A stretch of 64,000 nt of DNA, taken from the NCBI RefSeq assembly GCF_000761215.1, contig NZ_CP009438.1, positions 6,056,501-6,120,500 of the forward strand. The letters run 5' to 3'. Every line of letters begins with the position of its first letter. Position 1 is the first letter of the stretch. The notes under the pieces are model-generated. The model worked only from the letters and a program-made list of their open reading frames with translations, had not been told where the DNA came from and did no database searches. Source of the stretch: Streptomyces glaucescens (lineage in GTDB: Bacteria > Actinomycetota > Actinomycetes > Streptomycetales > Streptomycetaceae). The translations under genes were made by a program, and so were the position numbers. Shown here piece by piece: positions 7,343 to 15,798 of the stretch.

Positions 7343-8851
7343 TCACCGCCAGGGCGTCGCAGAGAGGCGGAGGCGCGCCTGCTCGCCGAGCAGCGGCCGG
7401 GTGGTCTCGGGGAACGGGACGTGCGCGACCCAGCGGCCGGCGGCGGGGTCCTCGTCGGTGAGCGGGCTGCCCTGCGGTTCGTGGTCCTTGATCGTGCCGG
7501 GGATCAGTGAGTTCCAGGTCGCCCAGATACCGGGCGCCGCGCCGCTGCCGACGTCCACCACCAGGGAGTCGGCGAAGTCGGCGGTCTGCTCCAGGTGGTC
7601 GCCGAAGCTGAGGATCCGGCGGTTCGAGCGCAGCGAGAGGATCCGTACGTGCAGGGCGTAGCGCATGGTGGGGCTGCCGGCCGGGCGTGGCAGGTCGGTG
7701 CGCAGAAACGTGGTCGCCAGCGGCACGGGCGGGGCGTCGGCGCCCTCGGCGGCGGCTTTCGGCAGCGCCAGCGGGCACCAGTGGGCGGCCTGTCGTTCGT
7801 GCACCACGACGGGCAGGCCCCGGATGGCCAGCAGCACTTCGGCCTGCCAGCTCACCTCGGGGTCGGCGGGCAGCCGGTGGCCGGTCAGCTCGGCCTCGAT
7901 CCGGAGGTCGCCGAAGAGGAAGCGGCGCAGGTTCTGGTAGCCCTCCTCGGAGTTCACCAGCCCGTAGCGGCCGCTGTGGCTGCGGTGCACGAACGCCCCG
8001 TGGGAGCCCGGCACGGCGGCCTTGTCGATCTGCACCAGGCCGTCGCTGCGGGCGCCGACCACCGCGGAGGACATGCCCAGCGCCACCTCGTAGTCGGCCG
8101 GGTTGGTGCCCACCAGGCAGAACACCCGCCGCACCGGGAACCTCCCCGGCCCCTGGGGGATGGCCCGGGCGTCCCAGTCGTCCGGGGGCTCGTCACCGCG
8201 CCGTTCGGCGTCCGGGGTGAGGTAGGCGTACATCCGGCGGGGGCCGAAGATGTCACCGCCCTGGATGCCGAAGGTGTCCCGCAGCCGCTCGAGGACGCCG
8301 AAGCCCACGTCGAAGGAGATGCCGCCGTGCGGTGTGCCGTAGGTGAAGAGCTTGTCCACGTGTTCCGCCGGGTCCGTGCCCCGGTCGGGGAGGACCTTCT
8401 GCAGCAGGCAGCGGCAGACCAGCCCGCCCATGGAGTGCGCGACCAGGTGCACCCGGGGCGCACCGCTCTTCGCCTTGATCTTCTCGATCAGCCGCAGCAG
8501 GTCGGTGGCGGCGTCCTCCAGTCGGAATTCCCGCGGTTTCGCGCCCCAGCTGGTGGCGGACGCGTCGTAGAAGCGGTGCACCCAGATGCTGTCCGGGGGA
8601 ATTTCCGGGTGCGTGTCCAGATACGACTCCTGGCCGCCTTCGACGAGAATGTGGTAGCCCTCGTCGAGGTGGAGGCGGAGCAGCGGGCTCTCGAACTGAT
8701 GGAAGGTCGGTTTCTCGCCCGGCCCCACCCGCACGTGCGTGGATCCTTCGTTGAAGCCGTAGAAAGGATCCGTGACGGCCTTGTTGATTCCTGAAGTATC
8801 GCCCGCGAATCCTCTGACGTAGATGATCGGGAGCTTGTCCTGGCTGCTCAT
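7343..8851 (-). CDS. Alpha/beta-hydrolase, lipase/PGAP1-like
   Basis: A 502-residue protein taken from the ATG at 8851, which has a GGAG ribosome binding site; the frame is open further upstream but looks non-coding there. It starts LPIIYVRGFAGDTSGINKAV (oxyanion region). It has the nucleophile elbow VHLVAHSMGGLVCR with Ser in AHSMGG, then LFTYGTPHGG and later HRSHSGRYGLV, which may supply the catalytic His. No signal peptide is evident. Similar folds occur in triacylglycerol lipases and PGAP1-like esterases. The C-terminal 190 residues look like a beta-rich accessory domain I do not recognise. Divergent from a peptidoglycan-binding mini-protein. Confidence 0.8.
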   Translation of the reverse strand: MSSQDKLPIIYVRGFAGDTSGINKAVTDPFYGFNEGSTHVRVGPGEKPTFHQFESPLLRLHLDEGYHILVEGGQESYLDTHPEIPPDSIWVHRFYDASATSWGAKPREFRLEDAATDLLRLIEKIKAKSGAPRVHLVAHSMGGLVCRCLLQKVLPDRGTDPAEHVDKLFTYGTPHGGISFDVGFGVLERLRDTFGIQGGDIFGPRRMYAYLTPDAERRGDEPPDDWDARAIPQGPGRFPVRRVFCLVGTNPADYEVALGMSSAVVGARSDGLVQIDKAAVPGSHGAFVHRSHSGRYGLVNSEEGYQNLRRFLFGDLRIEAELTGHRLPADPEVSWQAEVLLAIRGLPVVVHERQAAHWCPLALPKAAAEGADAPPVPLATTFLRTDLPRPAGSPTMRYALHVRILSLRSNRRILSFGDHLEQTADFADSLVVDVGSGAAPGIWATWNSLIPGTIKDHEPQGSPLTDEDPAAGRWVAHVPFPETTRPLLGEQARLRLSATPWR

Positions 8852-9008
8852 GGCCGGCTCCGGGAGGGGCGGAATCGACTCCATTTTACGTCCGGCCCTC
8901 CGTACCGGCCACCGCAGGAAATGCCGGGGCGGAGAGCGGGATCCACACTGGAGAGAGGGGAGTTGTCGAGAACCGGCGGACTGCCGCCGTGAGGAAGGAG
9001 AGGTAATC

Positions 9009-9233
9009 ATGGCCTCCTTCAATCTCAGAAGTCCCCACGCGATCCAGGAAGCGCTGAAGGTGCTGGGATTCGACCCCGGTCCCAGTGACGGGATCGTGGG
9101 CCCCAAGACGAGGAACGCGGTCAAGGCCTACCAGGGCAGCAAGAACCTGACGGCCGACGGCATCGTCGGGCCCATCACCCGCAAGGCCCTGGCGGAGGAC
9201 CTCCGGGCCCTGGGACACGACGTCACGGAGTAG
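9009..9233 (+). CDS. Stand-alone peptidoglycan-binding-like domain protein
   Basis: A 74-residue protein with a strong ribosome binding site (GAAGGAGAGG). Nearly all of it is one PG_binding_1 domain: helix AIQEALKVLGF, then DGIVGPKTRNAVKAYQ and DGIVGPITRKAL, the two G-I-V-G-P-x-T turns of the family. There is no signal peptide and no catalytic domain, which is odd because such domains usually target exported hydrolases. It is transcribed divergently from the lipase-like gene with 157 bp between starts, so the pair may share regulation. Confidence 0.8.
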   Translation: MASFNLRSPHAIQEALKVLGFDPGPSDGIVGPKTRNAVKAYQGSKNLTADGIVGPITRKALAEDLRALGHDVTE

Positions 9234-9972
9234 GAGCGCCCCGCGTTCGCCCCGCCCTCCACCGCCGGAGCGCCGTCGCTGGTACCGGACGGGGCCGCGT
9301 GGTCCCCGCCCACGGCCCGGCGGACCGCTCCGGCGGTGAGCCGTGCGGGTCACCGCGGACGGCGGTGCGGCGACCACGAGCGGGTCTGCCCGCGACCCGT
9401 CGGCCTGCCCGGCGCCCACCGGCTCGTCGGTGGCAACTCGGTCACCAGGGGCGTCCGTTGGGACCGGATCGGCCCACGGCAGGAGCTGTTCGGGTGCGGT
9501 CGCGTCAGCGTGGGCCGGGGCAAGGCGTGGCCGGCACCGAGGAGTTGCGGCGGTGGCGTGCGCGGGACGGACGGTTCGCGGAGCTGTGGGCGCGGGCGGG
9601 GCCGGGGGGCGGTGGAGGGCGGCCGGGGGCAGAGGGCCGGGGGCCGGGGGGCGGGGGAGGTTCCGCCGCGTACCCGGGAGCGGTCCGAGCACTCCTTGGG
9701 CGGCGCCCCGGCGGCTCCGGCGCCGGGCGGCCGCAGCCCTCGAACCGGATGCGCGGCCATGTAGGAGTCTACGAAGCGGGGGTCCCGGCCTGCGGGAGTC
9801 TTCATGGCTTCCACCCCTAGCTGCCCCCGCCCCGTCGGCGGTGTACTCCTCACACGGCCTCGAATCGAACCGCGCTGATCCCCTACGGACCCCACCCGTA
9901 GTCCTGGACGCCCGTCCGCACGGGCAGGACGTCCGGGGAACCCTTCCCGCCCGTCTTCCGAAAGAAGTGACC
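9234..9972. other. Gene-poor 739-base stretch before guanine deaminase
   Basis: No frame here has convincing protein character. A G-run-rich segment (about 9590-9660) and short poly-Gly/Arg frames are typical of non-coding high-GC sequence. One plus-strand frame near 9530-9600 reads GTEELRRWRARDGRFAELWARAG, faintly like the C-terminus of MmyB-type regulators, and may be a decayed fragment. The guanine deaminase promoter should lie near the 3' end. Confidence 0.4.
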
Positions 9973-10476
9973 GTGACTGCGCAGACCCATGAGACGAACG
10001 TCCAGGAGACCGAGCGTGCCTGGATGGACGAGGCGATCAGGCTGGCCACGAACAGCGTGATGAACGGCGGCGGTCCCTTCGGCGCCCTGATCGCCAAGGA
10101 CGGCGAGATCGTCGCCCTCGGCAACAACCAGGTCACCGCGACCCTGGACCCGACGGCGCACGCCGAGGTGAGCGCCATGCGCGCCGCCTGCAAGCAGCTC
10201 GGCACCTTCTCGCTGGAGGGCTGTGTCCTGGTCACGTCGTGCGAACCCTGCCCGATGTGTCTCTCCTCGGCGCTGTGGGCGCGGGTCGACCGGATCGTCT
10301 ACTGCGCCGACCGGCACGACGCCGCGGTGGCCGGCTTCGACGACCGCAAGTTCTACGACCTGTTCGACAAGAAGCCCCAGTCCATGTGGCCGACCCGGGT
10401 GGAGCAGCTGGACCTGCCGCACCGCACCGCGCCGTTCGACGCGTGGCTCGCCAAGGCCGACCGCGTCGACTACTGA
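9973..10476 (+). CDS. guaD: Guanine deaminase (CDA-fold nucleoside/guanine deaminase)
   Basis: A 167-residue protein of the cytidine-deaminase fold. The zinc site is complete: HAE at 63-65 and PCPMC at 92-96. The following LSSALWARVDRIVYCADR and DAAVAGFDDRKFYDLF match B. subtilis-type guanine deaminase rather than the amidohydrolase type. It would convert guanine to xanthine. GTG at 9973 was chosen; another GTG at 9967 is possible, and upstream in-frame sequence lacks protein character. A purine permease and urate genes are in the same window. The xanthine oxidation step is missing here, so it must be encoded elsewhere or be lost. Confidence 0.85.
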   Translation: MTAQTHETNVQETERAWMDEAIRLATNSVMNGGGPFGALIAKDGEIVALGNNQVTATLDPTAHAEVSAMRAACKQLGTFSLEGCVLVTSCEPCPMCLSSALWARVDRIVYCADRHDAAVAGFDDRKFYDLFDKKPQSMWPTRVEQLDLPHRTAPFDAWLAKADRVDY

Positions 10477-10521
10477 GCACATCGGCCCCTGGACGCACCG
10501 GCCAGGCCGGGCACCCGCGAG

Positions 10522-10560
10522 CCGGGCGGCGCACGGACGAACGGGTCGTCCGCCGCCCGG
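10522..10560. terminator. Hairpin after guanine deaminase
   Basis: CCGGGCGGCGCACGGACG pairs with CGTCCGCCGCCCGG (one small bulge) around the loop AACGGGT, 45 bases after the deaminase stop. A strong GC hairpin and likely terminator. Confidence 0.5.
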
Positions 10561-10608
10561 GGGCGGGGCGCAGGAGCCCGCTCCACCGGGTTCCGCCCTT
10601 CGCCCCAT

Positions 10609-10627
10609 GAGGACAGTATCTGTCCTC
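10609..10627. promoter_or_regulatory. Perfect 19-bp palindrome upstream of AlkZ-like gene
   Basis: GAGGACAG-TAT-CTGTCCTC is a perfect dyad with 8-bp arms, 22 bases before the likely ATG. It is probably a repressor operator covering the promoter. No separate regulator gene is adjacent. Confidence 0.6.
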
Positions 10628-10649
10628 TACGCCCACTAGCGTGCCTTCC

Positions 10650-11771
10650 ATGACCAGGACGAAGGCGCAGGGCGCCGCGACCGCCCCCGTACTCACCACC
10701 CGCGCCCTGAACCGGGCCACCCTCGCCCGGCAGCTGCTGCTGCGCCGCTCCCCGATGTCCGCCGCGGCGGCCGTGGAGCACCTCGTCGGACTCCAGGCAC
10801 AGGAGGTGAAGCCGCCCTACGTCGCACTGGCCGCCCGTCTCGACGGGTTCGCGCCCGAGGAGCTGTCCGGGCTGCTGGCCGACCGCGCGGTCGTACGGAT
10901 GGTCACCCTGCGGTCCACCATCCACCTGCACACCGCCGACGACGCCCTCACCCTGCGGCCGCTGGTGCAGCCCGCCCGGGACCGCGAAGTGAACATGAAG
11001 CAGTTCCGCGAAGGGCTCGTCGGCGTCGACCTCGACCGGCTGTCCGCCCTCGCCCGGGACCTGGTCGAGGACGAGCCGCGCACCATGCGGCAGTTGCGCG
11101 AGGCGCTGCTCGCCGAGTGGCCGGACGCCGATCCGCAGGCGCTGGCCGTCGCCGCCCGCTGCAAGCTCCCGCTCGTCCAGGTCACCCCGCGCGGACTGTG
11201 GGGCAAAAGCGGCCGGGTCGCCCTCACCACCGTAGAGCACTGGCTGGACCGTCCGGCCGAGCCGCCCGCGTCCGCCGACTCGGCCGTCCTGCGCTACCTG
11301 GCCGCGTTCGGGCCGGCGTCCGTGCGGGACATGCAGACGTGGGCCGGGCTGACCCGGATGCGCCCGATCTTCGAACGGCTGCGGCCCCGGCTCGTCACGT
11401 TCCGCGACCCGAACGGCGTCGAGCTCTTCGACCTGCCCGACGCGCCGCGCCCCGACCCGGACACCCCTGCCCCGCCGCGCCTGCTGCCCGAGTTCGACAA
11501 CCTGCTGCTGTCCCACGCCGACCGCACCCGTGTGATCCCCGCCGCCCAGCGGGGCCGCACCTGGCAGGTGAACACCTTCTCCCGCCCGTTCCTCGTCGAC
11601 GGGTTCCTCGCGGGCGTGTGGTGGCTGTACGACGACGCCCTGGTCATCGAGCCCTTCACCGAGGCGGCCGAGGCCGCGCGCGACGAGGTGGCGGCGGAGG
11701 CGGAGCGGATGCTGCGGGTGCTGTGTCCGGGGGAGTCGTACGACATCCGGTTCGGCGCCGTCGCCCGCTGA
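10650..11771 (+). CDS. Winged-helix DNA-binding protein, AlkZ/YcaQ-like DNA glycosylase family
   Basis: A 373-residue protein (ATG at 10650; GTG at 10641 is an alternative). It belongs to the HTH_42 family, whose members AlkZ and YcaQ are DNA glycosylases that unhook alkylation adducts and crosslinks. The N-terminal region carries HLVGLQAQ, with Q49-A-Q51 matching the catalytic Q-x-Q motif of AlkZ-type enzymes. Winged-helix elements follow (LRYLAAFGPASVRDMQTWAG), and then LLPEFDNLLLSHADR and WQVNTFSRPFLVDGF, conserved in the family. Action on DNA damage is inferred from the family. A perfect palindrome just upstream implies inducible control. Confidence 0.75.
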   Translation: MTRTKAQGAATAPVLTTRALNRATLARQLLLRRSPMSAAAAVEHLVGLQAQEVKPPYVALAARLDGFAPEELSGLLADRAVVRMVTLRSTIHLHTADDALTLRPLVQPARDREVNMKQFREGLVGVDLDRLSALARDLVEDEPRTMRQLREALLAEWPDADPQALAVAARCKLPLVQVTPRGLWGKSGRVALTTVEHWLDRPAEPPASADSAVLRYLAAFGPASVRDMQTWAGLTRMRPIFERLRPRLVTFRDPNGVELFDLPDAPRPDPDTPAPPRLLPEFDNLLLSHADRTRVIPAAQRGRTWQVNTFSRPFLVDGFLAGVWWLYDDALVIEPFTEAAEAARDEVAAEAERMLRVLCPGESYDIRFGAVAR

Positions 11772-11786
11772 CCCGGGGCATGGAAA

Positions 11787-11827
11787 GGGGGCGCTGCGGG
11801 CCGCTCGTGGAGGCCCGCAACGCCCCC
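11787..11827. terminator. Bidirectional terminator between AlkZ-like and trypsin genes
   Basis: A 16-bp stem with one mismatch (GGGGGCGCTGCGGGCC with GGCCCGCAACGCCCCC), loop GCTCGTGGA, between two convergent genes. Confidence 0.75.
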
Positions 11828-11866
11828 TGGTACTCACCTGAGGGGTGCTCAGGAGCTCTTCGCCCG

Positions 11867-12658
11867 CTACGAGTTGACCTGCGCGGTCACCAGGCTGGAG
11901 AAGGTGGCCAGCCGGGTGTAGACACCCGGGTAGCCGGCCTGGGCGCAACCCTCGCCCCAGGAAGTGATCCCTGCCAGGACGCCCCCGACAAGCAGGGGAC
12001 CGCCGCTGTCGCCCTGGCAGGTGTCCACGCCGCCGGAGGAGTATCCGGCGCACACCATCTCGCTCTTGACGTAGTCGGAACCGTACGAGCCGCCGCAGCT
12101 GGTGTCGGAGACGATCGGCACGGTCGCGGTGCGCAGCTGGTTGGAGGAGCTGCCGCCCGACGACGTGGTGCCCCAGCCGAGGACGCGGGCGGTGGTGCCG
12201 GCCGCGTAGACGGAGGTGTCGGTGGACGAGACGTACTTGGCCGTGGTGTAGGGCATGGCCGTCGACAGGGTCAGCACCGCGACGTCCTCACCGCGGGTGG
12301 CGGTGGTGTAGTTCGGGTGGATCCAGATCCTGCTGACCCGGGCGACCGTGCCGTTGGTGCCGTTGAGGTAGGTGCGGCCGCCGACCACGCGGACGCCGCT
12401 GGGGGTCTCGCCGACCATGCAGTGCGCGGCGGTGACGACCTTGGTGGGGGAGACCAGCGTGCCGCCGCAGAACTGGTCCTGGGAGGCGTCGGTGATCTGC
12501 ATCATGAACGGGTAGGCGCCGGTCGTCGTGGTGGTGCCGCCGACGATGGGCTGGGGGGCGGCGCCGGCCGGGGAAGCGGCGGTCAGCGCGGTCGCGGCGG
12601 CGGCAGCGGTGGCGGCTATCGCGACGGCGGTCCTTCTCGCACGGGTGAGCCCGGACAT
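11867..12658 (-). CDS. Secreted trypsin-like serine protease (S1A)
   Basis: A 263-residue preproenzyme. An Arg-rich N-terminus and Ala-rich hydrophobic core form a signal peptide ending near residue 34. The short propeptide ends before IVGG (38-41), which becomes the mature N-terminus. The triad is visible: His in VVTAAHC, Asp in GEDVAVL, Ser in CQGDSGGP. Asp six residues before that Ser (VDTCQGDSGG) gives trypsin specificity for Lys/Arg. SWGEGCAQAGYPGVYT completes the S1 pocket. Overall it resembles Streptomyces griseus trypsin. It ends at a shared hairpin with the convergent upstream gene. Confidence 0.92.
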   Translation of the reverse strand: MSGLTRARRTAVAIAATAAAAATALTAASPAGAAPQPIVGGTTTTTGAYPFMMQITDASQDQFCGGTLVSPTKVVTAAHCMVGETPSGVRVVGGRTYLNGTNGTVARVSRIWIHPNYTTATRGEDVAVLTLSTAMPYTTAKYVSSTDTSVYAAGTTARVLGWGTTSSGGSSSNQLRTATVPIVSDTSCGGSYGSDYVKSEMVCAGYSSGGVDTCQGDSGGPLLVGGVLAGITSWGEGCAQAGYPGVYTRLATFSSLVTAQVNS

Positions 12659-12799
12659 GAGGTCTCCTCGGGGGTGTTGCCGGTGGGGGGTCGCGCGGGT
12701 GTGGGGGGTGTGGCACAGGGGCCCGGGAAGACCCCCGTGTGCCCGGCGATCGGCACGCCCCTTACGCTAGGGCCGAGCCCACCGGCGTCCCAATGAGGG

Positions 12800-12816
12800 A
12801 ACCCCCTAAGGGGGTT
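12800..12816. promoter_or_regulatory. Dyad AACCCCC-TAA-GGGGGTT
   Basis: A perfect inverted repeat between the trypsin gene start and the end of the LAL gene, 142 bp upstream of the protease. Its half-site ACCCCC/GGGGGT is the same as in the dyad at 17320, next to the GAF-LuxR gene. Confidence 0.5.
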
Positions 12817-12945
12817 GGTGAGGGAAAACCCTCGGTCCGGCTCCCCGGGCCGCTCCCTGGTCGGCACCTCTCGCCCGCATCCCGCGGCCTCCGCCCCCCG
12901 CCGGTTCGCCCCCGTCACGGCCCGGCTCCGCCACCCCTCAGCCCG

Positions 12946-15798
12946 TCAGCCCGTGCGCGGCCCCGCCGCCAGCCGGACGATGTCCACCCGGGAGCGGATC
13001 CCCAGCTTCCGGTAGACCCGCGTCAGGGTGGCCTCCACCGTCTTGACGCTGATGAACAGGCGCGCGGCGATCTCCCGGTTGGTGGCGCCCTCCATGACCA
13101 GCGCGGCCACCTGACGCTCCATCGACGCCAGCCCGTCCAGCGCGGCCGTCGCGGGCGCGGGCACGGGCACCGGTTCGCGGGCCGGCGGCGGAGACGCCGC
13201 CGCCTCCACCTGCCGCAGCCACGGCAGCGCCCGGCACCGCCGGAACAGCCGCGCCGCCTCGTCGTACGACGCCGTACCGGACCGGGCGACGCCGCCGCCC
13301 CGGACCGGGCCGGGTGCCTGCGCGTGGGCGCGCAGCCGCGCCAGCGCGAAGGCCGCCCGCGCCTCCTCCAGCCCGTACCCCAGCTTCGCCAGGCGGTCCT
13401 GAACCGACGTCAGGCACGCGATCGCGCCCTCCTGGTCCCCGCGTGCCGCCCGCACCAGCGCCTCCGCCCGGTCCAGGACGGCCAGCACGCTCTCCCGGCT
13501 CAGCCGCAGCGCCTGCTCACGGGTGACGTCGATGAGGTCCTGCGCCTCGGCGAGCTCGCCCACCCGCACCAGCGCCTCCGCGAGGTCGCCGTGCCAGCGC
13601 CCGCGCGCCGGGTCCGTCACCCCGAGCCCCTGCTCCAGCTCCCGCACCCGCCGCAGCGACCGGACGGTGCCCACGGCGTCACCGGCGACCAGCTGGACGT
13701 ACCCCAGGCTGGCGAGGGCGCGCGACATGTAGATCTGGTCGCCGTCCTCCTCGGCGTGCTCGGCGGCTTCCCGGGCCAGCGCCAGCGCGCGGCCGACGTC
13801 TCCGCCGGACGCCTCCGCGACGGAGGTCAGCACGGCCGAGGCCACCTCGCCGATCCCGGAGTCCCGGGCCAGCCGCAGGCTCTCCTGGGACAGGTCCAGG
13901 GCCCGGCCGCAGTGCCCGGCGCGCAGCTCGGTCTCCGCGAGCATCCGCAGGAAGTGCACCTCGCTCTCCACCATGCCGCGCCGCCGCGCCTCGCTGAGCA
14001 GCCGGGTGACGGTGGCGCGGGCGTCGGACAGCTGATCGCTCATCAGCAGCCAGCGCAGCCTGGTGGAACCCGCCCCGTTGTGGTGGCAGGCGACCTGCGG
14101 GTCCTGCGGTTCCTGGAGCGCCCGCCGGATGGTGGCCGGGGCGCCGGGATGGCCCATCAGCGTCTCGGCCTGCGCCTGGAAGGCGAGCGCCAGCAGCTCG
14201 GTGCGCCGGTCCCCGCCCCGCGCGGCCAGCTCCGCGGCGTGCGCCGCCTCCTCCCGGCCCTCGGCGAAGTCGCCCTCGACGACGAGGGCCCGCCAGGCCA
14301 GCTGGTAGTGGACCAGGGCCAGCAGCCGCGGGTCGTCGCCCGCGTCGGCGAGCGCCTGCGGGAAGACGGCGTCGACGTCGCCGAGGGCCTGCCCGGCCGC
14401 CTCTATGACCACCATCCAGGCCCGCACCCGGTCGGCGGGCACGGTCGCCCGGGACAGCACCTCCCGGGCGATGTCGCGCGCGAGGTCCACCTCCCCGGCG
14501 GTGATCGCGTCCTCGGCGGCCTGCAACCGCCGCTCGTCGGGGGCCGGCACACCGCCGGGCGGGGTGTGCCGGGCGGCGAGCAGGCCCAGCGAGGCCGCCA
14601 TGGACGGCGCGCCGCGGTCCCGGGCCAGCGCGGCGGCCCCGGCGAGCCGGGTCGCCACCTCCGGGTCGGTTCCGTTGGTGGCCAGTGCCAGGTGCCGGGC
14701 GCGTTCGATCGGGTCGGAGGCGGCCTCGGACAGCGCGGCGTGCGCGGCGCGCCGCCGGTGCGCGGGCGCCTCCGCGTACAGCGCGGCCGAGATCAGCGGA
14801 TGCGCGAACCGTACGGCCGGGCCCTCCGGCTCGGTGGCCAGCAGGCCGAGTTCGGCGGCCCGCGCGGTCTCCGCCTCGGCGTGGGGGCGGCCCGCCGCGT
14901 GCAGCAGGGCCAGCGTGGGACGGGCGCCCGCACTGGCCACGAGGAGGGTGTGCCGGGCCTCGTCGGACAGCATCTCCAGCCGGTTCAGCACCAGGGCCCG
15001 CAGCGAGGTCGGCACCGGCAGCGGCTCGCCCGGCCGGGGCGGGGTCGGGTTCTCGGCCAGGGCACGGCCCAGTTCCAGCGCGAAGAGCGGGTTGCCGCCG
15101 CTGGTGCGGTGGATGTCGCGGACCGTGGAACGGGGCAGGCCCGTGTAGCCGCGGTGGTCGAGCAGCGCGGAGACCTGGGTGCGGGAGAGCGGGCCGAGCC
15201 GCAGGGCGAGGGTGTCGGGCGGCGCGGACCGCAGCTGCCGGTCGTACTCCTGGTCCTCGGCACGCATCGCGCACAGCAGCTGGACCGGGGTGTCGCCCAG
15301 GCGGCGGGCGGCGAAGCCGAGGAGTTCGGCGCTGGCCGGGTCGAGCCACTGCAGGTCGTCGGCAACGACCAGGACGGGGCCCGCCGCGGCGAGCGCGCGC
15401 AGTGCCGACAGCACGGCGAGGCGCAGCGCGAGGCCGTCGCGCTGGAGGGTGGACTCGCCGCGGCCGGTGAGCGCGGACTCCAGCGCGGTGCGCTGCGTGG
15501 CGGGGAGCTGGTCGGACACGTCCTCGAGGACCAGGCCGAGCAGGTCGGCGAGGGCCAGGAAGGGCAGGTGCGATTCGGACTCGGTCGCGGAGCAGCGCAA
15601 CACGGTGCGGGCGGTCGCGCCGTATTCCGCGGCCAATGCCCGCAACACGGTCGACTTTCCTATTCCGGCGGGCCCGTGGAGCAGCACGCTGCCGCCGCGG
15701 TCCAGCTGCTCGCGCGCCGCGGTGAACGGCTCCTCCCGTCCGATGACCAGGTCGGGGCGGCATCTGGCAGGCTCCTCGAAGTCCCGTCGCACGGTCAC
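12946..15798 (-). CDS. LAL-type (large ATP-binding LuxR family) transcriptional regulator
   Basis: A 950-residue protein with start GTG at 15798 behind GGAGGGG. An N-terminal AAA-like ATPase has Walker A GPAGIGKS (42-49) and a Walker B region LVVADDLQWLD. A long helical repeat (TPR-like) middle follows. The C-terminal GerE/LuxR helix-turn-helix reads ERQVAALVMEGATNREIAAR and SVKTVEATLTRVYRKLGI. LAL proteins are usually pathway activators and often control secondary metabolism or carbon use. There is no antibiotic cluster beside it. Neighbours are a trypsin gene and a GAF-LuxR/acyl-CoA synthetase module, so its targets are unclear. Confidence 0.88.
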   Translation of the reverse strand: MTVRRDFEEPARCRPDLVIGREEPFTAAREQLDRGGSVLLHGPAGIGKSTVLRALAAEYGATARTVLRCSATESESHLPFLALADLLGLVLEDVSDQLPATQRTALESALTGRGESTLQRDGLALRLAVLSALRALAAAGPVLVVADDLQWLDPASAELLGFAARRLGDTPVQLLCAMRAEDQEYDRQLRSAPPDTLALRLGPLSRTQVSALLDHRGYTGLPRSTVRDIHRTSGGNPLFALELGRALAENPTPPRPGEPLPVPTSLRALVLNRLEMLSDEARHTLLVASAGARPTLALLHAAGRPHAEAETARAAELGLLATEPEGPAVRFAHPLISAALYAEAPAHRRRAAHAALSEAASDPIERARHLALATNGTDPEVATRLAGAAALARDRGAPSMAASLGLLAARHTPPGGVPAPDERRLQAAEDAITAGEVDLARDIAREVLSRATVPADRVRAWMVVIEAAGQALGDVDAVFPQALADAGDDPRLLALVHYQLAWRALVVEGDFAEGREEAAHAAELAARGGDRRTELLALAFQAQAETLMGHPGAPATIRRALQEPQDPQVACHHNGAGSTRLRWLLMSDQLSDARATVTRLLSEARRRGMVESEVHFLRMLAETELRAGHCGRALDLSQESLRLARDSGIGEVASAVLTSVAEASGGDVGRALALAREAAEHAEEDGDQIYMSRALASLGYVQLVAGDAVGTVRSLRRVRELEQGLGVTDPARGRWHGDLAEALVRVGELAEAQDLIDVTREQALRLSRESVLAVLDRAEALVRAARGDQEGAIACLTSVQDRLAKLGYGLEEARAAFALARLRAHAQAPGPVRGGGVARSGTASYDEAARLFRRCRALPWLRQVEAAASPPPAREPVPVPAPATAALDGLASMERQVAALVMEGATNREIAARLFISVKTVEATLTRVYRKLGIRSRVDIVRLAAGPRTG

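Noticed and set aside
9299..9820. 173-codon plus-strand frame upstream of guanine deaminase
   Set aside because: Mostly poly-Gly/Arg sequence. Only a 20-residue stretch looks like an MmyB-type regulator tail, too little to call a gene.
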